Shown here in pieces: positions 8,751 through 17,546 of a stretch of 64,000 nucleotides of DNA (position 1 is the stretch's first letter; the number at the start of each line of letters is the position of its first letter). A program made the position numbers and the translations under genes. Under the pieces are notes generated by a model that did not search any database, was not told the DNA's origin, and saw nothing but the letters and a program-made list of their open reading frames with translations. The DNA is from Lachnospiraceae bacterium (GTDB lineage: Bacteria; Bacillota; Clostridia; Lachnospirales; Lachnospiraceae), in assembly GCA_029067085.1 (NCBI GenBank), contig JAIEFE010000016.1:114864-178863 (forward strand). The letters are read 5' to 3'.

Positions 8751-10082
8751 GTGAAGACGATTCCCTGGAATAAACGGTATGAGATAGGTGTAGATTCGAT
8801 TGATAAGCAGCACAAGCAGCTTTTTGCGACAGTAAATAAACTGCTTGCCCTGGGAGATGAAGAGGGTAAAAAAGAGTGGGCGTGCAGGGAAGGCGTTAAA
8901 TATCTGAAATTCCATGTGATCGAGCATTTTCAGCATGAAGAAGCCTATATGTATTCCAATCATTATGACGATTTTGAGGTCCATAAACGTCTGCACGATG
9001 ATTTTCAGAACAATACGCTTCCTGCTCTGGTGGCTGAGCTGGAGGAAACGAGCTATTCGGAAGAGGCCATGCGGCATTTTCTGGGCGTCAGCATAGGCTG
9101 GCTGGTTGCCCATACCCAAACGGAAGATACGGCCATTGTGAAAAAGAAATTGAGCCAATGGACGAATATTCCACCTGAGGAGGAGATCGATGCGCTGGAA
9201 CAGACGATCGTCCAGCTCATGAGCCAGATGTTCCAGTTAAAGGCAAAAGCCATCAGCAGGCAGTATGGAGGGGAGACGATCGGAAAGACCGTCTGTTTCC
9301 GTTTTGCTTATCGCGGCAATAAAAAAGAACGCTGGGAGATCATATGGGGCGTCGAGGAAGGGCTGCTTCTCAAGGTTGTCAGCGATCTGATGGGTGCACA
9401 GTATTTGAAGGTGGATGATATGGTGATCAATATCACCCGCTATATTTCCAGACAGTTGATCGAGAAGATAGGGGAGTGCTTTCCGCATCTTGAGGAGTTT
9501 GAGATGGAAGGGGAGTCACTGTTGACGCACGAGCAGCTTGTGGCCACTTTTGACAGGATCCCGCCTTTCTGCAGTATGCTGTTTGACACGGGGGCTGGGT
9601 ATTTTACGTTCAGTGCGCTCAGTACCTCCGCTGAAAAGGGAAAGATCGTATCTCCCATCAATGCGGAAAATGCCATGGGACAGATCAAAAAATATCTGGA
9701 TGGGGAAAACAGAAAGAAACAGATCCTGATCGTGGACGATTCTGACTTTATGCGTGAAAATATCATTCGGCTTTTGGGGAATGATTATGAGATGCTTGAG
9801 AGCAATTCCAGCATAGCAGCGATCAAGAGCATCACGGTCAACAGGCCGGATCTGATCCTTCTGGATTATGAGATGCCGGTATGCGACGGCAGGCAGACAT
9901 TTGAAATGATTCGCTCTGATGAGGAGATTGCGGATATCCCCGTCGTTTTTCTGACGGGCAGGGGCGACGCGGAGAGCGTCAAGAACGTAATGGCATTAAA
10001 ACCAAGAGGCTATCTGCTTAAGAGCATGCCGGAGGAGGATATCAAGAAGTTTATCGATGGATTTTTTGCAAACAGCAAATAG
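8751..10082 (+). CDS. Bacteriohemerythrin-CheX-like-response regulator fusion
   Basis: This 443-residue protein starts at GTG 8751 behind AAGGAGGA. Residues 1-130 are a bacteriohemerythrin domain with a complete set of di-iron ligands: His21, His59, Glu63, His78, His82, His121 and Asp126. Residues of about 160-305 resemble the CheX/CheC-type phosphatase fold, but I did not find a clear catalytic E-x-x-N motif, so this part is tentative. Residues 320-443 are a receiver domain (ILIVDDSDFMRENI) with the phosphorylatable Asp372 in LLDYEMP, plus the T and K of the switch. It likely couples oxygen or iron redox state to a chemotaxis-type output in an anaerobe. The output partner is not in the window. 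Confidence 0.85.
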   Translation: MKTIPWNKRYEIGVDSIDKQHKQLFATVNKLLALGDEEGKKEWACREGVKYLKFHVIEHFQHEEAYMYSNHYDDFEVHKRLHDDFQNNTLPALVAELEETSYSEEAMRHFLGVSIGWLVAHTQTEDTAIVKKKLSQWTNIPPEEEIDALEQTIVQLMSQMFQLKAKAISRQYGGETIGKTVCFRFAYRGNKKERWEIIWGVEEGLLLKVVSDLMGAQYLKVDDMVINITRYISRQLIEKIGECFPHLEEFEMEGESLLTHEQLVATFDRIPPFCSMLFDTGAGYFTFSALSTSAEKGKIVSPINAENAMGQIKKYLDGENRKKQILIVDDSDFMRENIIRLLGNDYEMLESNSSIAAIKSITVNRPDLILLDYEMPVCDGRQTFEMIRSDEEIADIPVVFLTGRGDAESVKNVMALKPRGYLLKSMPEEDIKKFIDGFFANSK

Positions 10083-10212
10083 ACAAACTTCTCGTTATGG
10101 TATCTTTTTGTCGTGCTATCCTGTGCAAGGATTCTTTGCGTGACTTTCCAGCCGGAAACTGCTATGTTTAGGGAAAGACGGAGTAAGAAATGTCTGACGG
10201 GAGGAAACTGGC

Positions 10213-10983
10213 ATGGCAGAGGTGGGAAAGCATATCAAAAAGATCAGGAAAGAAAGAAATCTGACGCAGGATGATCTGGCTGATCGTCTGCATTGTACCA
10301 GACAGACGATCAGCAATTATGAGACCGGGAAGAGTGAGCCGGGTATTGAAATTCTGATAGAATTGGCTGGAGTGCTTGGAGTAGAAATAAACGACCTGAT
10401 CTACGGTCCTCAGAAGAGAGAGAACAGAAAAAGACAGAGAAACAGGGCGGTGGCGGCGCTGGCGGCAGCGTGTGTATTGCTTACGGTGATCAGTATCTTG
10501 GCACCATTTGCTCAACAGTACAGTTGGAGATATTTTGGAACTACGCCGATATATCTATTACAGTATCTGCTTCGGCCCTTTGCACTTGCGATGCTCGGAT
10601 GGGGCATTGCGGAGGCGGCAAAGGCGTTTGCCGGGATTCGTATCTGGGAGGGCAGAAAGCAGCGAACGCTGAAGATCGGCCGTATTTTCTTTTGGGTGAT
10701 AGCTGCCCTTTTGGCAGTGTTTGCCGTGTTGACACTGTGGACGGCCATTGATTTAACGTATTCATGGTGGCTGTCCGAACGGATGAGGAAACTGCGGATG
10801 GATTTTGACTCTTCGACAGTTCCGCCTTTGATTCCCGAAAAGCTTCGAGCCATCCATTTTCGGGTAGTTATGCGGTTGGTTCTGCTAAATCATTCAGGCA
10901 TTGGTGCTCTGTTTTATGGGGCGGCGCTGGGAATTTGCAGGATAGAGAAAGAGGAAAAAGAAGAAGCTGAGAAAGAAATATAA
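10213..10983 (+). CDS. XRE-family regulator with C-terminal membrane segments
   Basis: Residues 5-65 are an XRE helix-turn-helix domain (LTQDDLADRLHCTRQTISNYETG). A basic stretch follows (about 70-80, KRENRKRQRNR), and then three to four hydrophobic segments (about 80-105, 115-135, 155-180 and 230-245). This is a membrane-tethered DNA-binding protein of 256 residues, a layout seen in Firmicute regulators that respond to membrane or cell-envelope signals. The start follows GGGAGG. No obvious partner gene adjoins it; the next gene is the S1-domain protein 28 bases on. Confidence 0.8.
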   Translation: MAEVGKHIKKIRKERNLTQDDLADRLHCTRQTISNYETGKSEPGIEILIELAGVLGVEINDLIYGPQKRENRKRQRNRAVAALAAACVLLTVISILAPFAQQYSWRYFGTTPIYLLQYLLRPFALAMLGWGIAEAAKAFAGIRIWEGRKQRTLKIGRIFFWVIAALLAVFAVLTLWTAIDLTYSWWLSERMRKLRMDFDSSTVPPLIPEKLRAIHFRVVMRLVLLNHSGIGALFYGAALGICRIEKEEKEEAEKEI

Positions 10984-11011
10984 AATGAATTAAATAAGCG
11001 GAGGAGAGAAG

Positions 11012-11974
11012 ATGGACGCAGAAGTAAAAGAAAACGCTGTGGCGAAAACTGCGGAGGAGACGGAAAGCGGTACGACGGAGACCATGAAGGATTACGAGCG
11101 GGAGCTGGAGGCTTCTTTTCGCAAGATCGACGAGGGTGATATCATCAAAGGCACGGTGATCGATGTGAACGAGGAGGAGGTCATCCTTGATCTGAAATAT
11201 TATGCGCAGGGAATCATCAAGGCGGAAAACTTAAGTAATGACCCGGATTTTCTCGCGGCGGGCAAGATTGCCGTGGGAGATGAGATCGAGGCGACGGTGA
11301 TCAGGATGGATGACGGAGAGGGCAATATCGAACTTTCCAAGAAAGAAGCGAACGATGTCCTTGCATGGGACAAGTTACAGGCGATGCTGGATCAGGAAGC
11401 CATCGTGAAAGTAAGAATTAAGGAGAGCGTAAAAAGCGGTGTGGTGGCTTTCCTGGAGGGGATGAGAGCCTTTATTCCTGCATCCCAGCTTTCAACGGAT
11501 TATGTGGAGGATGTGGATTCCTGGGTCGGAAAAGAGATCGAGGTAAAGGTGATCACGGTAGACCGGGAGAAAAATAAGGTGGTCCTCTCAGGCAAGGCGG
11601 TGGCCCGCGAGAAAGAGGCGGAGGAGCGCAGACACAGAATCTCCATGATGGCGCCCGGTGAAGTTCTGGAGGGCGTGGTGGAGAGCCTGATGCCCTACGG
11701 TGCATTTGTGAATCTGGGGAACGGCATCAGCGGTCTGCTACACATCTCCCAGATCAGCCAGAGAAGGATCAAGAAGCCGAGCGAAGTCTTGAAGGAAGGG
11801 CAGAAGGTCAAGGTCAAGATCTTAAATACCAATGACAATAAGGTCAGCCTCAGCATGAAGGCGCTGGAAGAGGTCATGGAGGATGTGGCGGAGGAAAGAG
11901 AACCGCAGGAGTACACCTCCGGAGAGTCGGTTTCCACCAGTCTGGGCGATCTGCTTTCCAAGCTGAAGCTGTAG
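11012..11974 (+). CDS. S1 RNA-binding domain protein (ribosomal protein S1-like)
   Basis: This 320-residue protein has three S1/OB-fold repeats at about residues 38-108 (IIKGTVIDVNEEEVILDL), 122-193 and 212-283 (VLEGVVESLMPYGAFVNLG, then GLLHISQIS). The ends are acidic and low in complexity. Clostridial rpsA-like proteins often have three or four S1 repeats, and it probably acts in mRNA binding during translation. The start follows GGAGGAG. I left the symbol blank, because rpsA orthology cannot be proved from one sequence. Confidence 0.85.
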   Translation: MDAEVKENAVAKTAEETESGTTETMKDYERELEASFRKIDEGDIIKGTVIDVNEEEVILDLKYYAQGIIKAENLSNDPDFLAAGKIAVGDEIEATVIRMDDGEGNIELSKKEANDVLAWDKLQAMLDQEAIVKVRIKESVKSGVVAFLEGMRAFIPASQLSTDYVEDVDSWVGKEIEVKVITVDREKNKVVLSGKAVAREKEAEERRHRISMMAPGEVLEGVVESLMPYGAFVNLGNGISGLLHISQISQRRIKKPSEVLKEGQKVKVKILNTNDNKVSLSMKALEEVMEDVAEEREPQEYTSGESVSTSLGDLLSKLKL

Positions 11975-12061
11975 GAGGACAGATTGAAATATCATGCTGA
12001 TGCATTGCTATTTTAATCGCGGCTTAGTGAAAGAGCATCACTAGGTCGATAGGGAGGTAAT

Positions 12062-12883
12062 ATGAGTACACTTTATGTTACTGACTTGGACGGAACCCTC
12101 TTGAACAGCAATGACCAAATAAGTCAATATAGTATTCAAACCATTAACGGGCTGGTAGCACAGGGCATGCAGTTTACTTATGCTACGGCCCGTTCTCTTG
12201 TATCCGCTTCCGTCGTGGCAAAAGGCTTATCGACGACCATTCCGGTCATTGCCTATAACGGCGCGATGATCATTCATCCTGCGACGGGTGAGCTGATCTC
12301 TTCCCTTTCTTTTACGGAGGAGGAGTCGGCTTATGCGATCGGCGTCCTGCGGGACAATGACGCCAATCCGCTTGTTTATGCCTATGTGGATGGCGTGGAA
12401 CGGGTCTCCTATGTGACCGGCAGGGAAAACGAGGGTATCCGGTGCTATCTGGACCGCAGAAAAGGAGATCGGAGATTTCGGCCTCTGAAAGATGAGACAT
12501 GCATGTATCAGGGCGATATCTTCTATTTCACCTGTATCGCAGACAGAGAGGAGCTATTCCCCTTATATGAAATCTTTTCAGAAGACCAAAGGTTTCGCTG
12601 TACTTTACAGCAGGAACTGTACCGTCCCGAGTATTTTCTGGAGATCATGCCGAAAAAGGCCTCCAAGGCGGAGGCCATCAAAAGTCTAAAAGAAATATGG
12701 CACTGTGACAGGATCGTGTCCTTCGGGGACGCCGTCAACGATATCCCCATGTTTGAAATATCTGACGAGTGCTATGCCGTTGCCAATGCCAGACCGGAGT
12801 TAAAAGCCTGTGCCACGGGGGTGATAGCCTCCAATGACGAGGACGGAGTGGCAAAATGGCTGCTGCAGTTTAGCCATATATAA
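12062..12883 (+). CDS. Cof-type HAD hydrolase
   Basis: This is a sugar-phosphate-type phosphatase of the HAD superfamily, 273 residues. Motif I is VTDLDGTLL with nucleophile Asp8 and acid Asp10, a C2-type cap domain occupies the middle, Lys is in the KASKAEAIKSL segment, and motif IV is FGDAVNDIPMFE. The length is typical of Cof/YidA proteins. Substrate is not predictable. The stop codon directly abuts the stop codon of the convergent ABC permease with no intergenic base. The start follows GGGAGG. Confidence 0.9.
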   Translation: MSTLYVTDLDGTLLNSNDQISQYSIQTINGLVAQGMQFTYATARSLVSASVVAKGLSTTIPVIAYNGAMIIHPATGELISSLSFTEEESAYAIGVLRDNDANPLVYAYVDGVERVSYVTGRENEGIRCYLDRRKGDRRFRPLKDETCMYQGDIFYFTCIADREELFPLYEIFSEDQRFRCTLQQELYRPEYFLEIMPKKASKAEAIKSLKEIWHCDRIVSFGDAVNDIPMFEISDECYAVANARPELKACATGVIASNDEDGVAKWLLQFSHI

Positions 12884-14110
12884 TTATCTTCCGGAAACCT
12901 GAAAACGCTGATAGATCGGTTTTCCAATGGCGGCAATCAACACGCTTGACGCGGCATAAATGACGGGAACTGCCTGCCAGGGAGCGAAATAATGACCGAA
13001 CACAGAAATCGTGTATTGTCCGAATACATTTTGGCGTGACAGATAATTCCACGGAAGCCAGTCCCATATCTGCGCCGGCACTCTGTACTGCATCGGAATT
13101 TGAACGATCATGGGCAGGATGAGAAATCCGGTTGAAACTGCCAATGCGGCAATATTACTTTGCAGCATTTCCGATAAAACCATAACAATAATACTTACAA
13201 TGACTGCAGTGATGATCATATTTCCAAAAGCGATCAGTACTGCCTGACTGCAGGTGATCGGATTTGAATTTTGTGTGAATAGTAACTGAAAAGCTGCCTG
13301 AAAGCCATTTGGCCCATACAGACATATGGTTGATACAAATGTAAATGCCAATAAAAGGATCGTACTGATCGCTGCAAAGCTGATTCCCGCTGTTATCTTT
13401 GCCCAGTAGAGCATTGTTTTTCCGAAAGGACTGCATAGAACGATCTGATCGGTCTTTCTGGTATGCTCATCCGTAAATAATCCGGAAAGACATATGGCGA
13501 TAAACAGCAGTACAAAAATCCCGAGCATCTGATAATCGGAAATAATGTTTTGATAACCGCTATGTTCTTCATAGACATAGGGTGTTTTTATTTGCGACTC
13601 CTGTTCTCTCCAAAAATCTATTTCTCCCGTTGACAGCCTCATATCTTCCCATAATGACATCAGATATTTCTGCCTTTTTGCATACAGGTCGTCCTCACTC
13701 GCCTGCCAGGAATACATGATTTCTGATGTCTGCATACCGGATGTTTTGCGTATGAAGTTAAAAATTTCGCTATATGGGCGTGCATATTTCTGGTATTCTT
13801 CTGTTCCCGTATAATGTTTGTCCGGTATCTCCGGGATTTTTCTGTAAGCGGTGATTGTTTCTTCCAAAAGACTCTGGTTGATCTCTCTGCCGTTTAGCGC
13901 CTCGGCATATTTCTTGTCTGTCTGATAACTACCATAGTTTGAGTCGATTAACACTCCATCAATATAATGGTTCCCCAGAAGAGGCCCAACCAGACCAAAG
14001 ATACTGATCAGGATAAGCAGTCCAAAAGAGATCCAGACGATTCTTTTACCCAACAGTTTTTTGCACTCAAACCGGTATAAAGCGCTAAAATAATTCATTT
14101 TGCTTCCCAT
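12884..14110 (-). CDS. ABC transporter permease (ABC-2 type)
   Basis: This membrane protein of 408 residues has one hydrophobic segment near the N-terminus (ISFGLLILISIFGLVGPLLG), a large extracytoplasmic region of about 130 residues, and five more segments in the C-terminal half. That is the plan of ABC-2 permeases. I chose the ATG at 14110 because GGAGG lies five bases upstream; a longer version from 14128 is possible. The start lies within the ATPase gene (26-base overlap), so the two are translationally coupled. Exported substrate is unknown; peptides or lantibiotics are frequent for such systems. Confidence 0.82.
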   Translation of the reverse strand: MGSKMNYFSALYRFECKKLLGKRIVWISFGLLILISIFGLVGPLLGNHYIDGVLIDSNYGSYQTDKKYAEALNGREINQSLLEETITAYRKIPEIPDKHYTGTEEYQKYARPYSEIFNFIRKTSGMQTSEIMYSWQASEDDLYAKRQKYLMSLWEDMRLSTGEIDFWREQESQIKTPYVYEEHSGYQNIISDYQMLGIFVLLFIAICLSGLFTDEHTRKTDQIVLCSPFGKTMLYWAKITAGISFAAISTILLLAFTFVSTICLYGPNGFQAAFQLLFTQNSNPITCSQAVLIAFGNMIITAVIVSIIVMVLSEMLQSNIAALAVSTGFLILPMIVQIPMQYRVPAQIWDWLPWNYLSRQNVFGQYTISVFGHYFAPWQAVPVIYAASSVLIAAIGKPIYQRFQVSGR

Positions 14111-14810
14111 CTTTTCCCTCCTCGTCAATATGTTGGATATAGAAGTCCTCCAATGCGCCTTTGCTGTCGTCCCACTTATCCTGATAGATCAGCTGTCCGT
14201 CCTTCATGATCAATACGGTATCGGCAATGTGCTCGATATCCGATACGATATGCGTTGACAAAAGCACGACGCTGTCTTTCCCCAGATCCTTGATCAAATC
14301 GCGGAACCGCACTCTTTCCTTTGGATCCAGTCCGGCTGTCGGCTCGTCAAGCACCAGAAGTTTGGGCTGGCTGAGCAATGCCTGCGCAATGCCCAACCGC
14401 TGTTTCATGCCGCCGGAATACGTTTTTGTTTTCTTTTTCGCCACATCCTGTAAGGCGACAAGCTGCAGAAGTTCCGCCGTTTTTCGCTTTGCCTGCGGCT
14501 TTGTAAGGCCTTTTAGAGCCGCCATGTATAAAAGAAAATCCTGTCCGGTAAATTCCGGATAATAGCCGAAATCCTGCGGCAGATATCCCAAAATGGAGCG
14601 ATAAGCTTCTTCACTCACATCCATGCCGTCGAAAGTGATCGTGCCGCTTGTAGGCTTTAAGATACCGCAGATCATTCTCATCAGGGTCGTCTTGCCAGCG
14701 CCGTTTTCACCGAGGAGTCCGTAGACGCCTTTTTGAAGATTTACGGAAATACGGTCAACCGCGATATGATTCTTATATTGTTTTGATACCCTGTCTATTA
14801 CGAGTTCCAT
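14085..14810 (-). CDS. ABC transporter ATP-binding protein
   Basis: This 241-residue nucleotide-binding subunit has Walker A GENGAGKTTLMRM (about residue 34), the Q-loop at LPQDFGYYPEF, the signature YSGGMKQRLGIAQALL (about 130), Walker B KLLVLDEPTAGLDP and H-loop STHIVSDIEH. It overlaps the upstream membrane-protein gene by 13 bases and the downstream permease by 26 bases. The operon begins with an ECF sigma factor, so transport is probably an output of that sigma factor. Confidence 0.95.
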   Translation of the reverse strand: MELVIDRVSKQYKNHIAVDRISVNLQKGVYGLLGENGAGKTTLMRMICGILKPTSGTITFDGMDVSEEAYRSILGYLPQDFGYYPEFTGQDFLLYMAALKGLTKPQAKRKTAELLQLVALQDVAKKKTKTYSGGMKQRLGIAQALLSQPKLLVLDEPTAGLDPKERVRFRDLIKDLGKDSVVLLSTHIVSDIEHIADTVLIMKDGQLIYQDKWDDSKGALEDFYIQHIDEEGKDGKQNELF

Positions 14811-15517
14811 GCCAATTCCTCCGTTTGCTTGATCGTTTGATAGATTTCCCGTACGGTTTTACCGATTAATAAGACTGTGAATAGGAGCCACCAGTGAAGG
14901 TAGGAAAACTGGTAGATAAAATCCGCAAACAAATGCAGAGCACAGCTTCCCACGCTGACCAGTGCTGCGGTGAACGTACAGCCGTAAAGCGCTTCGATGC
15001 CGTGAAAACAGCGGGTGAGATACAGGCTGATGTTCACGGTCAGCAGATACGGAACGAGAAGGTAGATTCCCGTTTGAAGCAGAGAAAGGTCGCTGCCGAT
15101 ACCGCATAAGGGGATCAGACAGCAGATCACAAAGGCATCAAGCAGCCCCAAAACGCTCATTCTTGCCAGCACGACACTTTTCAGGGAGAATCTTGCGGAC
15201 ATTTCAAATTCCTGCATTTCATAGACAGCGGAGCGTGTGTTTTCCGTTACAGCCAACAGCCCAAGAAAAGGAACCAGCGCGGATATGAGCCACAAAGTAT
15301 TCGGATCTATATGGCGGGCGCTCATCAGTGCGGGCACCAGAAGCAGCACAGAAAAAACCAATACCCATTTTCTCACATATGCGATCTGTGTCAAAATAAA
15401 CTGCGGCATACTGATGTGAGGCTGGGGAAAAGTTTTCAAAAAACGCGCTTTCTCCTGCGGATCAGGAAGCGGGACTTCAAATACTTTTTTAATTTCCTGT
15501 TTCAAATACCGGTTCAT
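14798..15517 (-). CDS. Membrane protein co-encoded with ECF sigma factor and ABC transporter
   Basis: This 239-residue protein has a soluble N-terminus of about 45 residues (start MNRYLKQEIKKVFEVPLP) and about six hydrophobic segments. Its start overlaps the end of the sigma factor gene by four bases (ATGA), and its end overlaps the ATPase gene. It could be a second permease subunit or, from its place directly after the sigma factor, an anti-sigma-like membrane regulator. I recognise no family motif. Confidence 0.7.
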   Translation of the reverse strand: MNRYLKQEIKKVFEVPLPDPQEKARFLKTFPQPHISMPQFILTQIAYVRKWVLVFSVLLLVPALMSARHIDPNTLWLISALVPFLGLLAVTENTRSAVYEMQEFEMSARFSLKSVVLARMSVLGLLDAFVICCLIPLCGIGSDLSLLQTGIYLLVPYLLTVNISLYLTRCFHGIEALYGCTFTAALVSVGSCALHLFADFIYQFSYLHWWLLFTVLLIGKTVREIYQTIKQTEELAWNS

Positions 15518-15975
15518 TCAAAAAATCCCTCCTTTTTCAATTCTTCTTTCAGCCGCTTTACTGTTTTAGACAACCTGCGATAGACTGCAAAACGTGACAT
15601 TCCAGTCATTTTACAGATGGATGTGACAGAGATTTCATTGACATATCGCAGAAACAGTAATTCCTGTTCCTCCTGCGGAAGTTTCGCGATGGCGGCTCTC
15701 AGTGTCAAGCCGTTGATCAGTTCTTCCGATGTATCTTGGACGGCTTCTTCAGCGATGGCATCTAAACTGTAAACAGTCTTTTTTCGGAACACATCTGTGC
15801 ATAGATTTCTGGCGATCGTATAGAGATAGGCCAATTCTTTGCCGCTTTCAAGTCTTACATCCTGCCTGTAAAATCGAAGAAAGGTTTCCTGCGTTATATC
15901 CTGTGCCAATTGCTTGTCGTACAGCTTGAAACAGCAATAACGGAATATTTTGTCATATTGTTCTTCCAGATCCAT
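15514..15975 (-). CDS. ECF-type RNA polymerase sigma factor
   Basis: This 153-residue sigma-70 family protein has region 2 at about residues 5-70 (DITQETFLRFYR, LYTIARNLCTDVFRKK) and region 4 at about 90-145 (LPQEEQELLFLRYVNEISVTSICKMTGM split by a short loop, then YRRLSKTVKRLKEEL). It lacks region 3, as ECF factors do. It is the first gene of a four-gene minus-strand operon with the 239-residue membrane protein, the ATPase and the permease, all overlapping. It probably directs RNA polymerase to envelope-stress or export promoters including its own. Confidence 0.9.
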   Translation of the reverse strand: MDLEEQYDKIFRYCCFKLYDKQLAQDITQETFLRFYRQDVRLESGKELAYLYTIARNLCTDVFRKKTVYSLDAIAEEAVQDTSEELINGLTLRAAIAKLPQEEQELLFLRYVNEISVTSICKMTGMSRFAVYRRLSKTVKRLKEELKKEGFFE

Positions 15976-16150
15976 GCGCCGTCATACCTCCCATCATAAT
16001 GTTTAACGGATCAAAAAGATAAAATGTGCGGGTTAATTTATTATTTTTCAAAAATTTATAGAGACTTAAATGTTTCACTACATTGGCATCTGAGATATGA
16101 TATAATGTGTGCAAAAGAAAAACAAGCAGGCATATCGGAGGAGATTGTAT

Positions 16151-16678
16151 ATGGCGAAGAATGTTTTAGCGGTTATCGACATGCAGAACGATTTTATTGA
16201 CGGCGCACTCGGCACGAAGGAGGCGGAGGCCATTGTAGAGAAGGTCGCTGCGCAGATCAGGGATTTTGAGGGAGAGGTGGTGTATACGAGGGACACCCAC
16301 TTCGAAGATTATCTGCGTACGCAGGAGGGCGCAAAGCTGCCGGTAGAGCATTGTATTAAGGAAACGGAAGGCTGGCAGATCCGGGAAGAGGTGCGTCAGG
16401 CGGGTGTCGGAGAGGCAAAGATTTTCGACAAGCTGACATTCGGGTCCGTGGAGTTGGCGGAATACCTGAAAAATATGACGGATCTGGAGAGCGTCACAGT
16501 GATCGGTCTTTGCACTGACATATGTGTTATATCAAATGCGCTGGTGATCAAAGCTTTTCTGCCGGAAGTGACTGTAAGAGTCAATGCAGACTGCTGCGCC
16601 GGAGTTACGCCGCAGAGCCACCGCAATGCGCTGGAAGCGATGAAGATGTGTCAGGTGGAGATTGTAGGGGAGATGTGA
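16151..16678 (+). CDS. Isochorismatase-fold cysteine hydrolase (nicotinamidase-like)
   Basis: This 175-residue enzyme starts at ATG 16151, nine bases after GGAGGAG; the reading frame extends further upstream but without a ribosome binding site. The triad residues of the family are visible: Asp10 in VIDMQNDF, Lys94 in FDKLTFGS and Cys125 in GLCTDICV. The DTH motif (48-50) is a typical metal-site segment. It probably hydrolyses an amide such as nicotinamide; substrate choice is inferred. A TATAAT box lies at 16101-16106. Confidence 0.88.
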   Translation: MAKNVLAVIDMQNDFIDGALGTKEAEAIVEKVAAQIRDFEGEVVYTRDTHFEDYLRTQEGAKLPVEHCIKETEGWQIREEVRQAGVGEAKIFDKLTFGSVELAEYLKNMTDLESVTVIGLCTDICVISNALVIKAFLPEVTVRVNADCCAGVTPQSHRNALEAMKMCQVEIVGEM

Positions 16679-16706
16679 TTCCCTCATGTTTTTGTGATGG
16701 CGAGCT

Positions 16707-16762
16707 AATAATTCGCTCATTTTTTGTAACCGCACTGCAATAATTCACTCATTTTTTTGTAA
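16707..16762. repeat. Two direct repeats of about 23 bases with T-runs
   Basis: AATAATTC-G/A-CTC, then a run of six or seven T after an A, then GTAA, occurs at 16707-16729 and again at 16739-16762. The repeats lie in the 150-base gap before endonuclease III. Only a very short stem (GAGC/GCTC) could form, so terminator function is weak. Confidence 0.5.
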
Positions 16763-16828
16763 TTACATTAACAAAGGCTTTTATTAAGCGTATTTTATCT
16801 GAAGAGATATCCGAAACGGAGGTAACAA

Positions 16829-17461
16829 ATGAGAAAAAAAGAACTGGCTCTCGCAGTCATTGAAAGATTGAAACAGGAATATCCCGATGCGGGCTGCTCT
16901 TTGGAGTACAACGAGGCATGGAAGCTTCTGGTCAGCGTACGGCTCGCAGCGCAGTGTACCGATGCCAGAGTTAATGTGGTGGTGGAGAAGCTGTATGAGA
17001 AGTTCCCGGATGTGGATGCGCTGGCGGCAGCTCCCGTGGAGGAAATCGAGGTGATCGTACATCCCTGTGGGCTGGGAAGGAGCAAGGCCAGAGATATCAG
17101 TGCCTGTATGAAACAGTTGAAAGAGGAGTATGGCGGGCAGGTGCCGGAGGATTTCGACGCCCTGCTCGCGCTGCCCGGGGTGGGCAGAAAGAGCGCCAAC
17201 CTGATCATGGGCGACGTGTTCGGAAAGCCAGCCATTGTCACAGATACTCACTGTATCAGGCTGTGTAACCGCATCGGCCTGGTGGACGGGCTCAAGGAAC
17301 CCAAAAAGGTGGAGATGGCACTGTGGAAAATCGTGCCGCCCGAGGAGGGGAACGACCTGTGCCACCGCTTCGTCCTGCATGGCAGAGAAGTATGCACGGC
17401 ACGGACAAAGCCTTACTGTGACAGATGCTGTCTGGCAGATATCTGTAAGCGAAGGGTTTGA
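16829..17461 (+). CDS. nth: Endonuclease III
   Basis: This is a bifunctional DNA glycosylase/AP lyase for oxidised pyrimidines (base excision repair). The 210-residue protein has the helix-hairpin-helix LPGVGRKSANL with catalytic Lys121 and Asp139 in VTDTHC, and the iron-sulfur cluster ligands Cys189, Cys197, Cys200 and Cys206. Length and motif spacing are standard. The start follows GGAGG. Confidence 0.96.
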   Translation: MRKKELALAVIERLKQEYPDAGCSLEYNEAWKLLVSVRLAAQCTDARVNVVVEKLYEKFPDVDALAAAPVEEIEVIVHPCGLGRSKARDISACMKQLKEEYGGQVPEDFDALLALPGVGRKSANLIMGDVFGKPAIVTDTHCIRLCNRIGLVDGLKEPKKVEMALWKIVPPEEGNDLCHRFVLHGREVCTARTKPYCDRCCLADICKRRV

Positions 17462-17546
17462 CGGCGGATAGCTTCTATAGCGATGTGAAATGGCAGAAAG
17501 AGCGGCGCGGCGGCCGGAAAAGTTTTGGGTTTCAGGAGGGCGGTAT

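Noticed and set aside
10100..10212. Promoter-like sequence TTGCGT...TATGTT before the XRE gene
   Set aside because: Both boxes match poorly and the spacing is uncertain.
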